From the NCBI RefSeq assembly GCF_000189635.1, contig NW_002476013.1, positions 558,001 to 622,000 on the forward strand: DNA of 64,000 nucleotides, given 5' to 3'. The notes under the pieces are model-generated. The model did no database searches, was not told where the DNA came from, and was given only the letters and a program-made list of their open reading frames with translations. Shown in pieces: positions 52,801 to 64,000 of this stretch. Both the position numbers and the translations under genes were made by a program. The number at the start of each line of letters is the position of its first letter. Positions within the stretch are counted from its first letter, which is position 1. The stretch comes from Tetrahymena thermophila SB210 (Eukaryota > Ciliophora > Oligohymenophorea > Hymenostomatida > Tetrahymenidae).

Positions 52801-55800
52801 TTATATGTTAGTTAAATAACTCTTTTTTTTCTAAAATAAATTTTTTATCTTAGTAATCTTTTCAAAAAAGTTTATTTAAAAATAAATTATAATTTCTCTA
52901 AAATTGATATCACATCCCAACCCATTTCATTTTAAATTTATTCTTAAATGTATAAATTGAAATTTTTTTTGAATTTAGGTACAACAAGATAAAAATATTA
53001 GAAAATACATTATTTAATAAATTTTAATACCTTTTCCTTCTGACGATGTAGTAAATAAAGGACCACCAGGATTGTGGGGATGCTCAATAATCATGTCTTG
53101 AGTGGTAGTAGTTATTATAACTCTGTCTCTTGTTTTTTATAACTACTATTAAGGAATATTATATTGCCATGTTACTGTTAGAGGATCACCAACTCTATGG
53201 CCAGATGGATATGATAAATTAATTTTAGGATCAACTGATGGAGGAGGTAAAGTTGTATATAAAATGTATTAATTAAGGTATTCTAATACAGTTATTGATC
53301 TTTTTTTGCTGCTATCATACTAAAGTGCTTTAATACCCATTCTTACATATCTTAATTTTAATAAAATTAAATCAAAAATAAAAAAACTGAAGTCATTTTA
53401 AATTATAATTCTAATTTAGTTAAGCTATTTTATACCTTTTGTCTACAGGTGGAAGTTTAATTTTTGGGAAATAAAATTAAAATACAGACTAACCAATAAT
53501 ATTTTGTTAAGGCTATATTGTAATTGAAACTGGTGAAGTGATATCGTTACCACCATACTAAATATAGCAAAGGAAACTACCATAACTACATGAGTCACAA
53601 ATACAATCAATTTACTATCCGTCTTTAACAAATCTACTTTCTAAATTGAAAGGTATTAAACTTTCTTTTATTTCATTACTTGTTTCTAAATAGATGACAA
53701 TACGTCCCCAGTTAGGTTCTGTTACTAATGCACTATTTATTCCTATACTAGGAGGGAATTAAAACCTAGCTTTTAGAATTGTTTCTTTATCTGTAGTAGT
53801 TGTGTAAGAGCAAATGTATGCAGGATTATCTGAATAAAAAGCCTTGTTTACAAATTACCAATTCTTTTTAATTGGTGTTTAACTAGTTCCATGTTATTCG
53901 TAAACAATTACGTCTTTAAAAATAGAAGAATTATCTAAAAAGTCAATGTAAGAAGGTAGTAAAATAAAATCTCTGTTTGTATTAGAGTATTTAGGATCTC
54001 TCCATGATTAAATTAAAATGTGAAGCACCACTTTTTTAGTTTAAAAGAAAAATTTTTAATAAATTTAAATTCAAATTCTATTTATTAAATAAAAATCAAA
54101 TTTTTAATCAATAAAATAGAATTAAATGAATTCAATTTTTATAATTACCTCCTGATGTAACATCTGTATTAGCTGGAGCTAATACAATAATTTAATTTGT
54201 TGAGACATCTTGGTAGCAAAAGTAAGATGCATAATCATTTATCCAACAAGCTAGTTCTTTGATACTATTTTACAGAGAAACCATTTTGTTGATATAATTA
54301 TTTGTATTTATTACAATTGAGTCACTCTATTTCACTAGATTTGACCCTAATTAAATAGTGAATCTCAAAGGACAAGTCTCATCTTTCTAACAAAACTTAA
54401 TTGGTGAAAATGGTTAAAGCAACCTAATTTAAAGTTCTGCTTCATTAACAATATTTACTCCATTAATTATTTCTGTGTGTTATTTTTGTGATTTAGTGAT
54501 ATCAGTATATAAATCGATTGTAAACTATCCAGTCATTCCAACTGTAGATGGGTTAATTGTATAAAATAGTATTTAAAATGTTTATACACTAATTAAGTCT
54601 TATTATAGCTAGATAATAAAGCTATTATTAGGAACATCAGCTGTGCATGTTGATTATATTGTTCCTTTATTTGAATACTACTAGAGTTTGCATGTAGAAG
54701 TCGAAAGAACAGTATACTAAAATGGCAGTTTTAAATTAATCACATTTCCTTTAAATTAGTCTTATTATAAATCATATTTAATTTAATAAAGTGTATTAGG
54801 ATATTAAATTTTAAGGTTTGAAGCAGAAATTGAAGCATTGTCAATAAACTTTCCTCCTGGAGTCAAATTCACTGATGAAGATAAGCTAAAAACTTATCTA
54901 ACTTTTCTGTTTCTAATTTCACTTACTTTATATTTGTAGCTAAAAGAGCCTATAATTAAATAATATGAGAAGAATTGGTTTTGTTAATTAAATATTTGAA
55001 ATTTAATTAAAAGAAAACTAATCAACATAATAGAAATTTTTTATTTTAAAATTTGGTTTGGGTAGTGCTATATCATTGAAATTTTAAAATTGAATAAGTT
55101 TTTACATAAATCATTTAATTGAGAAATATTAATTAAATTTACCTATTATAGGAGGAGTTTTAATTTACATAACATTCATAGAATAAGGTGTAAAGGCATT
55201 CGTTTTAAATGAAAAGAATGCAGATTTTTTAGTTTAAAAGTCTGTTTATGTGTTAGCAACATTCATGAGAGGGGAATATTAATAATCTTCAAATTCAAAT
55301 TTCAAAGAAGATTGGCTGCTAACAGTCATTTGCTTTAGTAAAGGTAAACTGTTAATTGAAATAGTAATAACTGAAGATGCCTAAGATGGAGAAAAAGTGG
55401 GAGTTGGGAGTACTTAATTAACTGGGTTATTTGCTAATGTAAAAACTGCATAAGGTAAGTAAAGTACATTTCCTAGCCTACCATCTACGTATCCTGTTTT
55501 TACTCTTAAATAGACATATTAATTTAATAATGATGGATTTAATAAAGTTGCTATATTGATATTCACTGTACTTGACGAAGTTTAAAGGATTCTTATTTTT
55601 GATGGATTTTACAAAATACTTTAGCCATAAAATAAGCGATATTTCACATTAGTTCCAAGGTTATTTGCTTTATCTTCACAGGGGAAAGAAAAACCATTAT
55701 TTATTGTTGACACTCCAAGATTTTGGTTGAAAATCGTTAATTGTGAGGTTCCCTAGTCTACTAATAGAGGAAATTCAATGTCAATGAAATCATATCCAGA

Positions 55801-58800
55801 GCTTAGTGCAAACTGAATGTTATAAAGAGTCGAAGCACTAACTGTTCCATCAAAGTTACGGAAATATGCATTTTTAGCAACTTATGAAAATATCTCCATT
55901 TAAATTGAATCAGTAGAATAAATAGTTGGGATTGTTGATTAACTTATAGATTTTAGTTCTGTTTTATCAATTAAAAAGTAGTAAATCATCGCTGTTGATG
56001 GTAACTGCCATTAATATTTAGTATCTCCAATTTTTATTATAGAAATATCAAAAACATCATTTGTGTTAAAGTTAAAGTCTTAAATTATTAAAAATATATC
56101 AGAATATTTCTGTAAATAGCATCTTCTTGCACGATAGTTTTAATTTTTCTAGAAAGCCTTTTTAATGTTGCACTTAAATCTAATTTAGCTGCTCATCAAA
56201 GCTATTAGATTTGTTTGCATTTATTATGGGAAAGTAATAAATAATTGCTCTGCTGCAGGATTAAACGATGATTGCAATTTTATACGAAATTTTATTGCCT
56301 AATAGGCTCCACCAATTGTATGGTAATCAATATAATTTAAAGATCTTAAAGGAGATACAGTATTTTAATTGAAGAAAGTGTTAGATTAAATTGTTTACAG
56401 GGATGTTATTTTGTCAACTATATTAAAAGTTTTATCGAAACTGATTATTGAAATTATTTTGCTTGGGGTACTTCCTCCTTTGAAATAAATCCTTAATTAA
56501 ATTAATCCAGCTGAAATAGTGTTAAAATCTAAATTTATTTAGTTAAAAAATAAAAATTATTTTATATTAAATTTATTTTTTTAATTACTTTTGATGTAAA
56601 GAGTGTCAGCATTTACTGTAAATTAAGGTAAATTTAAGAAATTTATGTAGTTTACTACCATAGTGTTAAATATAAGAGATTAAATATTAATGTCGAATTT
56701 GATGGCAATAAAGCCTGGAGATTATACAACATTTGTTGTGGTAAAATCAAATACTATAACTTCACTGTCTGCTTTAAACAACTTATTAATAACAATTGTA
56801 TCCCCAATTGGAGAATAGCTGCTAGTAGACTGAATTACAGTTTAGCTCTCTATCAATTGTTAATTACACTTAGTATTAATTTTATTTACTTATGGTAATG
56901 GTTATTCTTCAAAATAAATACTAAATTTATATGTTCCTGCCTTCATTTAATAAAAATCTATTTTCCATTAAAATATTTCATTAATTTTATTTATAAATTA
57001 TTTTAAAATATTAATTTATCAATTTCTTAAAATCTTCTTTGATTTGTTTAAAATTATTTTTTTGAACATATATTAACTTAACTTAAAAATTATATCTAGG
57101 AAGATTATAAATATTTCTTATGGGGTCTAATTTATGTGGCTTTTCAAAAATATATGGGATTTTTATGTGTGACTTAAATATATAAACATAATATAAAACC
57201 ACACATATTAACTCCCCTATGGAATATTATTTTGGAGATTTTAATCCCTTTCTATTTCTTTTTATTAGCTTAATAAATTTTTTATATCTTTTTTGACTAT
57301 TTTTATGATACAAATTAAAAATAATGTTTACCTTTAATAATTACTTTAGAGCCAGCTAAGGATATTGTAGGCTGATTGATAAAAAGAGAAAGAGTCGAAG
57401 GTGGAATAGAATAATAAAATCCTGTTTTTACAGGTGTAGAAGCAAGCTCTAATTCAACTTAACCTAAAGCAGGAACAATATATTATGTTTTAAATTAGAT
57501 ATCTATCTATTGATCTGATATTTGAACAGAAGAAACACTTTAGAGAGTTGATGAAGCTGCAAAATTAGAAAATTAAATGTTGGTAAATTAGAATACATTT
57601 TTTGTAGTTGCACCTTCATAGCCTATCAAATTGAAAGCTCTTTAGGTTTACAATATGCTAGTTGTTGGAACAGGATAGTTTTTGAGTTCTAAGTCAAAAG
57701 GTATACTTATATCTGAAGCTAATGTGCAAGTAACTACAAAGTCATTACTATTAATATTACAAGATGAAGATGATCCTTTAATTGATGCAGTTGGGGTATA
57801 AGATAAAGAATTCATAGGTAAAGTATCACTCATAAAAACTATTTTAGTTCCAGCTATGAATAAAGGATTAGTTTATGTTAATGTAATAGTTGTTTAATCT
57901 TAAATTGATCCTGTGGTAGATAAAACAACTACATCATTTTTGACTGTCTTTGCAGAAGTACCAATATTGATTGGACTTAAATTATTGAGATATGTTACTT
58001 AATTAGTGTTAATATCTATAGCACCAAAATCAACTGTTATTTAAGATTTACCGATATATTCTTAAATATTATAGATAGTTATGCTTAAAGGACTAGAAGG
58101 AGTAGAATCAGGAGCTTAATAAATGTAGATTACAGGATTTGAATCAATATATCCATAAGATGCACTTGAGTTTATTTAACAATATACTGGCTCACTACTA
58201 CTTTCACAGGGCAAGCTTAAGCCATTTCTAATAGAGCTAACAGATAATGAGTTCTTTAGAGAAACAAAATAAACTGTGTTAGGTCCATAAATTGTTTCAG
58301 TAGGAGTAGCTATAATTTATATTCCGATGGGATGCTAGTTTGAACTGTGAGTTGGAAGACTCAATGATGGTGATGTGAATTTTTTTATTGAAACTGAAGG
58401 AATTGTGGAGGTATAAACACTTGTATAAACATATCCTATAACAACATAGGTATAGATTATTTGGCTTGCTGGTTAAATTTTAGGGTTTTTGACATTCGAT
58501 AATACAATATTATTTATTATGTCAGTGTTCCAGCTAGAGTCTAATCTAATTATTAAAACATTTCCTATTGCAATAAATTCAGAAGCAGCATAATTTTTTG
58601 TCCCTACTTTTAATAATATCATACTCAAATCATAGCCAATTGGGAATTTTACTACTATTCTGTCATTTAGAGGACTATAAGAGTTTACTGAAATACCAAT
58701 ATTTATATTTTAAATAGTGTATTAATCTTAGTTAACAGTTATTGATGCTGTTTAAGGAGTAGGATCATTAGAAACTAAAAATGGTGTTAAAAATTCATCA

Positions 58801-61800
58801 AATACCTAAGCTTCAAGAATATTTCCCATACTATCTTAAGTATAGAGTTCTATAGGAATTTATCCTGTCCCTCCGCTGCTTGAAGGTAGAAGAATATCAT
58901 TTATTAGTAAAGTAGCCTATCCATTAAGGGAATTAGTTAATTTAAATGATACTGAAACCTTATTAAAATCTGAATCAATTGTGCATCCATTCAACGAAGA
59001 GACTGATTAAATAAATGTGCAATCAATTATAGAGCCAGGAGTTAACCCTGTCTTACCTAAGTACATATCAAAAATTTGTATTGAACGATCTTCAGAATAA
59101 ATTGGGAAAGAAACGACAATCCTTCCGTTAGCTGGAACATTCACTGAAGTGGAGAAGTTAATAATTAAATCTGCCAATTTATTTGCATTCTCATAAGTTA
59201 TTTGCAGTTGTGCTAAATTAGGGAAATTCTCTTATGGATAAATTGTAAAGAAGGTTGTGGTAAAGTCACTTGGATTAGGAGAGGAGCTTGCAGATACTTT
59301 AAAGAATGTTAATCCACTTTTTGTATATTACAACCCCATTTAAGCTCCATTTTAAACAGTTACAAAAATGGTATAGCTATTTTTAAAGTTTAAAATATTT
59401 AATAAAAAATTTATGGGGAAAATTAAAAAACTTATTTATTTCCAAAGTGAAAATTTACTAATTATTTGCATATAATTCAAAATATTATTTATTCATTTAT
59501 TTTTCAAAGAATATTGCTTATATTTACCAAATTTAAAACTTTATGCAAGTTTAAAAATAAAGTTTTTTTTTCATTTTAAAAATTATTTCAAGTATTCCTT
59601 GTTGAGTTGAAATAAAATCAAAAAAATTGTTAAAAACAAACTAAAAATATTTTTATATTAAAATTTATCAAAAGTACCTAGTTGATGCAGCTAAAGGATT
59701 TTCTACAGGCCCAAATATTTAAATTGTAAGTGGGGACTATTACTAAACTATACACATTGAGGCTTCAAAATTATTAAATCCACATTATAGGTTAGTTTAT
59801 CCTAAAGCAGAAACATCATTGTTAGGGAAGACTAACGTAAGGTAATCATTTTCAGTCAATGTAACTCCAGAAATAATGAATCTAAAATCTCCAAAAGATC
59901 CTTTACTGATGAATGTGTTATACTCTGATAAATATTTGGCTGTACTGAAAGGAGTGTAATCCCAAATCTAAGGTCCATTTGCATTGAATGATGTTAGTAT
60001 TAATTGTCTTTATGAATCTTGATAAATATCAACATTAAATGTGGGAGTTGTAACTTATGAATTAGGATTTGTTATCCAAGCTTCAACTTAAATAATAGTT
60101 CCTGTAGGAATATTATCATAACCACTGATAGTATATCCATTAATTGATGGAGTTAAAGAGCAACTTATGTAATCATATGAATAAACAAAAGGATATGCTA
60201 AATGATCCTAGCAGTAAGGCTCTGGTGTAAAACCTGAGGGTATCTTTATGTCTATCAATCCTTTATCTTTTTCCAGTTATATTGGTAATTTTATTTTAAA
60301 TAAGTATCTCATCATTTTGTTTTTAGGTACCTATTTTCATTTTTATTTTAATAAATTTTTACAAAGAGCATTAATTTTTTCGCGCAAATAAATAAATTTA
60401 AAAAATTTATCTTAAATTTTTTTACAAAAAGTTATTTTTATAAACAAATCATAATAAATATTTCAAAACAAATTTTTTACTCTTTTCTTGAAAATATAAT
60501 CAAAACAAATATTTAGTTTTTTTTGAAAATTCTAATTTACCTTATTTTTATTAGGATAATCTGGAACATCAATAGTAAAATCTCCTACAGAAGGAGTAAT
60601 AGGAGTAACAGGGTCTAAAGGCTAAAAATATTGCTTATTTATTAAAACTCTATTTTTTACAGTATATCCAATTAAATGCACAGTTTTGCTTGAGATTTTA
60701 ACATTTTCGAGTCCTTATATTTTCATAGTAATAGTAGAGCCTTTTGAAGTAATTGAGTTAAATTTCCAAATAACCCAGTTCCAACCTCTGAGTAACTTGC
60801 AAAATGATAATGTACAACTTACAGTTATTGGCTATTTGTTGAAAGCATATTAAGGGAATTCAATGATAAAGTAATCATAATATTCGTTTCCTCCTTTCAT
60901 TAAATCTTTAGTATCCCAGGTTACTTCATAAATAATATTTGACTCATTAGGCCCTGCTCCTGTACCTCCCATGATAACTTTTGGATATTTTTGAGAACCA
61001 GGAACTGCAGTGGGATCAGGGTTGAATGAAATAACTTCTGGGCTAAATTTTATTTTGTTAAAAAGTTAAAATGAAAATATGATTTGAATTAATTTGCTTA
61101 CGTAGATATATATTTGAAAGAAAAATCATAATTAATTTATGAAGTCACCAAATTTGTTGATTAATACCCTTCTAAAATCATGTAAACATGTCTGTCATCA
61201 GTTAGAATGTTAGGATTAGTAATTTCATCAATTTAAATTGAGTATGTTGTCCCTGAATTAAAAGAAATACCTGATATCTGTATCTAAGCATGCATTTTTG
61301 TGGCTTTTACACCTCTAATTAATTAGCAATTTAAGCTAGTTGAAGGACCACTAGGATAAATATGATACTAGCAATTGATATTATTAATTCCAGGACCTTT
61401 TATTTTTTCTAGTCCCAAATCTTCATCAAATAAGTCATTTCCTTCTTAATCTACAACAGGCACATATAAAATGAGTGTACTAGCAGAAACTTTTGGTTAA
61501 ACGATCAACTCAATCACAGTTTTTTCATTAGGATTGTTTATCAAAGTTGTAGGTTCAAATATTGTAAAATAATTTTTATGTGGTATATATATTGTTCTAG
61601 TTGCAGTTGCTTAAGTTGAGCCTGGGAATGTTATCTAAAAATCATAAAACCCAGACTAAGTTGGCATTATAATACCATTTTGTCCATAATAATTATCTAA
61701 AGTGGTTATAACTATCATCAATTTTGTGTTTGCTGGAATAGATCCTCCTGCTGCAGCCAAGTATGGATCTAAATACAATTAATCTGGAGTCTAGATAGTT

Positions 61801-64000
61801 ACTAAATTATTCTTTAAATTAAAACAAAAAATTCTGATTAAATTTGTATAAAATTATATTTTTTTACTGTGTCAATTTTGCATGTTTTAGATGGAAGTTA
61901 ATTATTGTAGTAAACTGAAAGGTCGAAATAACAATAGAGTTGTGAATCTGTTTATTTTTTAAAACTAGGTGGCATTTAAACAGTAATAAAAGAGCCAGCA
62001 GGAAGGCTTGAGGGAGTTGTTATTAAAAATTCCAAAGGACCTATGTCTTCAGTATATAATTTATTTCTAGTTTACAATAACTTTTCCCACAACTAAATTT
62101 TAACAGGTGGCTATAAAGATGGAGAGTCAGTTTTTCCTGTAGCTACAAGATAGTTCAAAGGAACTTCTTTTAAGTACCATTGCTTAATTTCCCACTAACT
62201 TGGCTTTGCAACCATAGGGTTTTGAACTCTAAAGTTAACTACTAATGTTGTTCCATTTCTTTTCTAGAATCCATTTATGGGGTCAGTGAAATCAAGTTTA
62301 AAAGGTCCAAAAGAATGAACTAAAAGATAATTGGGTGAACCTGCAATATAATCACATTTAAATTAATAACCATAAGGATCAAAATCGGATGATTATAAAA
62401 TAGCATTTCTACAAATGGTTTCTTTATTTAAACCTTAGAAATCTGATGGTATGATGATTTATATACATCCTCCATTTGGAATATCTCTCAAAACATCGTA
62501 ACGTATCGTATACTCAGATATTTCACCTTAAACTGTTGATGAAGCAGTTACCAACATTTGTGGATTTGGAATAGTTAGAGGAGTTAATGTTTAAACAAAA
62601 TTGCCAAGTTGAAACCAAGAAATTATACGTGATCTCCAATAGGTATATCCTTAAATTTGTTAAGGTGTTGGATTTAATGCAGCATAAGGAGGAGTATTCA
62701 TATTAATATATCCTATTATAATAAAAAAGTAAATATTTTACTATAATCATGATATTAAATCATATTTCTTATATAAATGAGTTTATTAAGTTTATTAGAT
62801 ATGAACTTAAACTTTTATTTTTTATAAAATTTAGAATAAAAACCTGATATCATAGTGCCTGGATTTACTGGTCCATTGATGTGTATTAGAATTTATTTAG
62901 CTGAGTCATAACTATCGCATTTTACAGCAGAAGGAAAGCTAAATAATGAGCAGAGATCTATCCTTGGCATAATCCAAGTTTAAGGGAATTAATACAAAAT
63001 GTGGTCTCCTGGTTAAAGTTTATGAGGCCCTGTTTAGAAACAAACATAGAGCTTACTTGGTGTGTCAATTATAGTTTGTGAGAAGGTAGGAGTGCATGAT
63101 GAAGTAAGGTCAACAAAAACAGGCTTTTAGTGAAATGGTACTGAAAGAATTTAGTTTGTCATGTTAACTAAAATATAGCTGTTTTCATAAATGGGTCTAG
63201 TTATACCTATTTGATGATTTTTAAGTTAACTACTATTTGTATCAAATTAAAATAAAAATACCATTAGAAAAAAATGTGGTTTCAATTCTCATATTGACTT
63301 AAAGAACTTCTTTAACAGCTGAAGGATTAAAGACGTTTGGGATATGAATTTCATAGTCATCAGTAAATTTTGGGTCTAAATTGCTTATTATTTCATCAAA
63401 ATTTGTTATTATTATTTAAGCTGGGTTTGGTTTTGTTCCTAAATACAACTAGCAGCTTAACTTATCAAAACCAGATAAAATACTTATCTTTTTGCCTTCA
63501 CAAGGAACTTCGGTTCTTTGAGGTAATCCCTTTCCTTTTTTAATAAAGTAATAAAATTATAAATAAATGAGAATTAAATTTTTTAATTTTCTATTTTTTT
63601 TCATATTTAAAATTAATTTTTAAGGTTTTTAGAATGAATAAAACAGTTTTTTTCAATAAATAAAATTTATTTCATTAAAAATTTTAAGTTTAGTTTAAAT
63701 TAAATTTACCTAGAGCAGAATCAAAACCATTCTAAAAAATAGTATCAATCTGAGTAGAGAATTCCAAAATTATTTTTGTGCTTTGGCTACCAGCAATGTA
63801 TGATTTTGGAATACCAAAGTGGTTAAAGTAGAAGATAAAAACGCTCATTCCGCATATGTTAGTACCACCATTAAAGCATCTTACATCTGTAATGTCAGTA
63901 TTCATCTTGTTTACACTATAAACCCAAAAATTACGGAAAGATGGAGGCAAATTTCTGTATGCTTTTTAAGCACTAACCTATTTTGAACCATCAGATATGT
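43820..64000 (-). CDS. Giant modular extracellular protein 2, 5' end outside window (about 5,650 codons present)
   Basis: Tandem paralogue of the gene at 16528-41124, same strand. TGA at 43822-43820. By alignment, base 64000 corresponds to about 36300 in gene 1, so roughly the first 5 kb, including any signal peptide, is missing. Conserved landmarks include WFRA and a hydrophobic C-terminus (VLTAIISIIFFLVI), the block YYIESMDRTYMYLRIS, and FYQMKAGTYKFSIYFEEQP opposite FSLMSAGSYNLYFAFQDQT in gene 1. The same repeated Cys/FP/NP modules occur. The tail again lacks cytoplasmic residues, consistent with a GPI signal. About 25 introns interrupt it at positions matching gene 1. Protein divergence is substantial, so the duplication is not recent, and both copies look intact. 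Family unrecognised; surface role inferred. Confidence 0.87.
43820..64000 (-). other. Intron map of giant gene 2 (25 introns in window)
   Basis: Introns placed by eye, 5' to 3': 63535-63709, 63207-63261, 62713-62843, 61812-61867, 61043-61101, 60331-60540, 59377-59677, 56958-57331, 56529-56588, 54950-55142, 54031-54148, 53351-53435, 52754-53030, 52324-52487, 51520-51574, 51378-51426, 50962-51019, 50529-50697, 49343-49391, 48982-49171, 47112-47187, 46635-46689, 46207-46261, 45906-45961, 45442-45589. In order they pair one-to-one with introns 9-33 of giant gene 1. GT..AG on the minus strand. Lengths differ freely between pairs (for example 374 against 77, and 210 against 293). Individual boundaries may be off by a few bases. 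Confidence 0.7.
57107..57231. repeat. Inverted repeat within an enlarged intron of giant gene 2
   Basis: The intron 56958-57331 is 374 bases, against 77 for its counterpart in gene 1. Inside it, the arm at about 57107-57139 (core TTATGGGGTCTAATTTATG) is an imperfect inverted copy of about 57199-57231 (reverse complement core TAGGGGAGTTAATATGTG). A perfect inner pair TATGTGTG/CACACATA is nested within it. The result would be a long hairpin, reminiscent of a small non-autonomous element or a structured intronic RNA. No target-site duplication was identified. Confidence 0.5.

Noticed and set aside
1-64000. tRNA or rRNA genes, CRISPR arrays and telomeric C4A2/C4A3 repeats
   Set aside because: No cloverleaf-type box pair, rRNA block, spaced direct-repeat array or telomere repeat was recognised on reading either strand.

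Overview
The window looks like nuclear (probably macronuclear) DNA of an oligohymenophorean ciliate of the Tetrahymena/Ichthyophthirius type. Every convincing gene carries many in-frame TAA and TAG codons where glutamine fits and ends only at TGA. Intergenic DNA is extremely AT-rich. Introns are GT..AG and roughly 40-370 bases long, too long for Paramecium (about 20-35 bases). No telomere, CRISPR array, tRNA or rRNA gene was recognised.

Left part (1-16527), ordinary single-exon genes separated by AT-rich spacers. (1) The C-terminal part of a protein kinase with a long Gln/Asn-rich tail (+). (2) A 691-residue leucine-repeat-like protein (-). (3) and (4) Two tandem paralogous multi-membrane-span proteins, both 374 residues (-). 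(5) A CCCH zinc finger fused to a histidine-phosphatase (phosphoglycerate-mutase-like) domain, 391 residues (+). (6) A membrane fatty-acid desaturase, 415 residues (-), convergent with the previous gene. (7) After a 2.4 kb spacer holding a diverged non-coding direct duplication, a 118-residue putative secreted protein with four cysteines (+).

Right part (16528-64000), almost entirely two giant tandem paralogous genes on the minus strand. The complete one (16528-41124) has a signal peptide, about 33 introns and roughly 6,960 codons. The second (43820 to beyond 64000) lacks its 5' end, estimated at about 5 kb, and shows about 25 introns. Each of these matches an intron of the first gene in order and position. 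Both proteins appear to be built of repeated extracellular beta-rich modules with paired cysteines and recurrent F-P and N-P motifs. Both end in a short hydrophobic tail with no cytoplasmic residues, as in GPI-anchored ciliate surface proteins. Between them lies what looks like a decayed gene. I cannot name the giant family. The pair is the most interesting content here: probably a very large cell-surface or adhesion protein pair.

Nothing suggests an operon; genes are independent transcription units. Exon boundaries of the giant genes were placed by eye from splice dinucleotides, frame and paralogue comparison, and a few may be off by some bases.
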